A stretch of DNA of 5,905 nt from Thermoguttaceae bacterium (lineage in GTDB: Bacteria > Planctomycetota > Planctomycetia > Pirellulales > Thermoguttaceae). A program made the translations under genes and the position numbers. The notes beneath the pieces are model-generated. The model was not told where the DNA came from. It made no database searches and saw nothing but the letters and a program-made list of their open reading frames with translations. The stretch lies in contig JANLFZ010000391.1 in assembly GCA_024653385.1 (NCBI GenBank), positions 1-5,905 of the forward strand. The letters are read 5' to 3'. Below are positions 5,858 through 5,905 of the stretch, one piece after another; position 1 is the first letter of the stretch, and each line of letters opens with the position of its first letter.

Positions 5858-5893
5858 GGCCTGTAAAACAATAAGTTGGGCAAACATGAGAGA
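5856..5893. repeat. Right copy of the terminal inverted repeat
   Basis: This is an exact reverse-complement match to 1-38 without mismatch. It overlaps the last two bases of the zinc-ribbon stop codon. Twelve further bases (5894-5905) continue outward; whether they also match the left side cannot be seen, because the window starts at base 1. An ATG at 5886-5888 opens a short frame running off the window (MREQGS), which could be the start of a transposase, but six codons are too few to support a gene call. Confidence 0.85.
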
Positions 5894-5905
5894 GCAAGGA
5901 AGCGC

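Noticed and set aside
4508..5887. Long minus-strand open frame (459 codons) opposite the Hsp70 and zinc-ribbon genes, starting in the right repeat
   Set aside because: It is antisense to a gene with all Hsp70 motifs. The translation is Gly/Arg/Asp/His/Val-rich without domain features, and long antisense frames are a by-product of GC-biased third positions.
1..5893. Tn3-type transposon (these also have 38-bp ends) carrying the genes as cargo
   Set aside because: There is no Tn3 transposase or resolvase-site arrangement, the GGG tips face inward rather than outward, and the contents include an essential pathway gene. The length match is coincidental or incidental to the window cut.

Overview
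The window is a high-GC bacterial chromosomal segment whose codons favour G or C in the third position. The organism is most likely a planctomycete (Pirellulales-like). That assignment is an inference from the divergent lid-less Hsp70 paired with a small zinc-ribbon protein, the lineage-type small protein beside xerC, sparse Shine-Dalgarno use and GTG starts. No rRNA, tRNA or CRISPR array is visible.

Layout. A perfect inverted repeat of at least 38 bp lies at the two ends (1-38 and 5856-5893). Between the repeats, a leftward gene string runs from a divergent promoter region near 2500-2730 down to the left repeat: a lipoprotein (2504-1581), an unrecognised 81-aa protein (1486-1241), a XerC-type tyrosine recombinase with a full catalytic set (1260-331) and a weakly supported 98-residue ORF (334-38). 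A rightward string runs to the right repeat: ispG of the MEP isoprenoid pathway (2734-3873), a 527-aa Hsp70-like ATPase with its own good promoter and ribosome site (3950-5533), and a double zinc-ribbon protein 3 bp downstream (5537-5857).

How the genes work together. IspG is a housekeeping enzyme and XerC is most simply the chromosome-dimer recombinase; neither looks like cargo. The Hsp70-like ATPase and the zinc-ribbon protein are tightly coupled and plausibly form one functional module, with the Hsp70 lacking the canonical lid. The lipoprotein has an N-terminal alpha/beta region resembling the CsgG/LpoB/FlgO type of envelope lipoproteins and is probably an envelope component.

The strongest unexplained signal is at the edges. 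Each repeat abuts a TTA trinucleotide on the side facing the genes, and the outermost ORF on each side stops exactly at that junction. The simplest reading is that two copies of one insertion-type element flank the segment, with their tips pointing inward, and that both outer genes were cut by insertion. The window would then be a contig that broke in repeated DNA. I see no clear new defence or mobile system; the Hsp70/zinc-ribbon module is the most interesting protein-level content.
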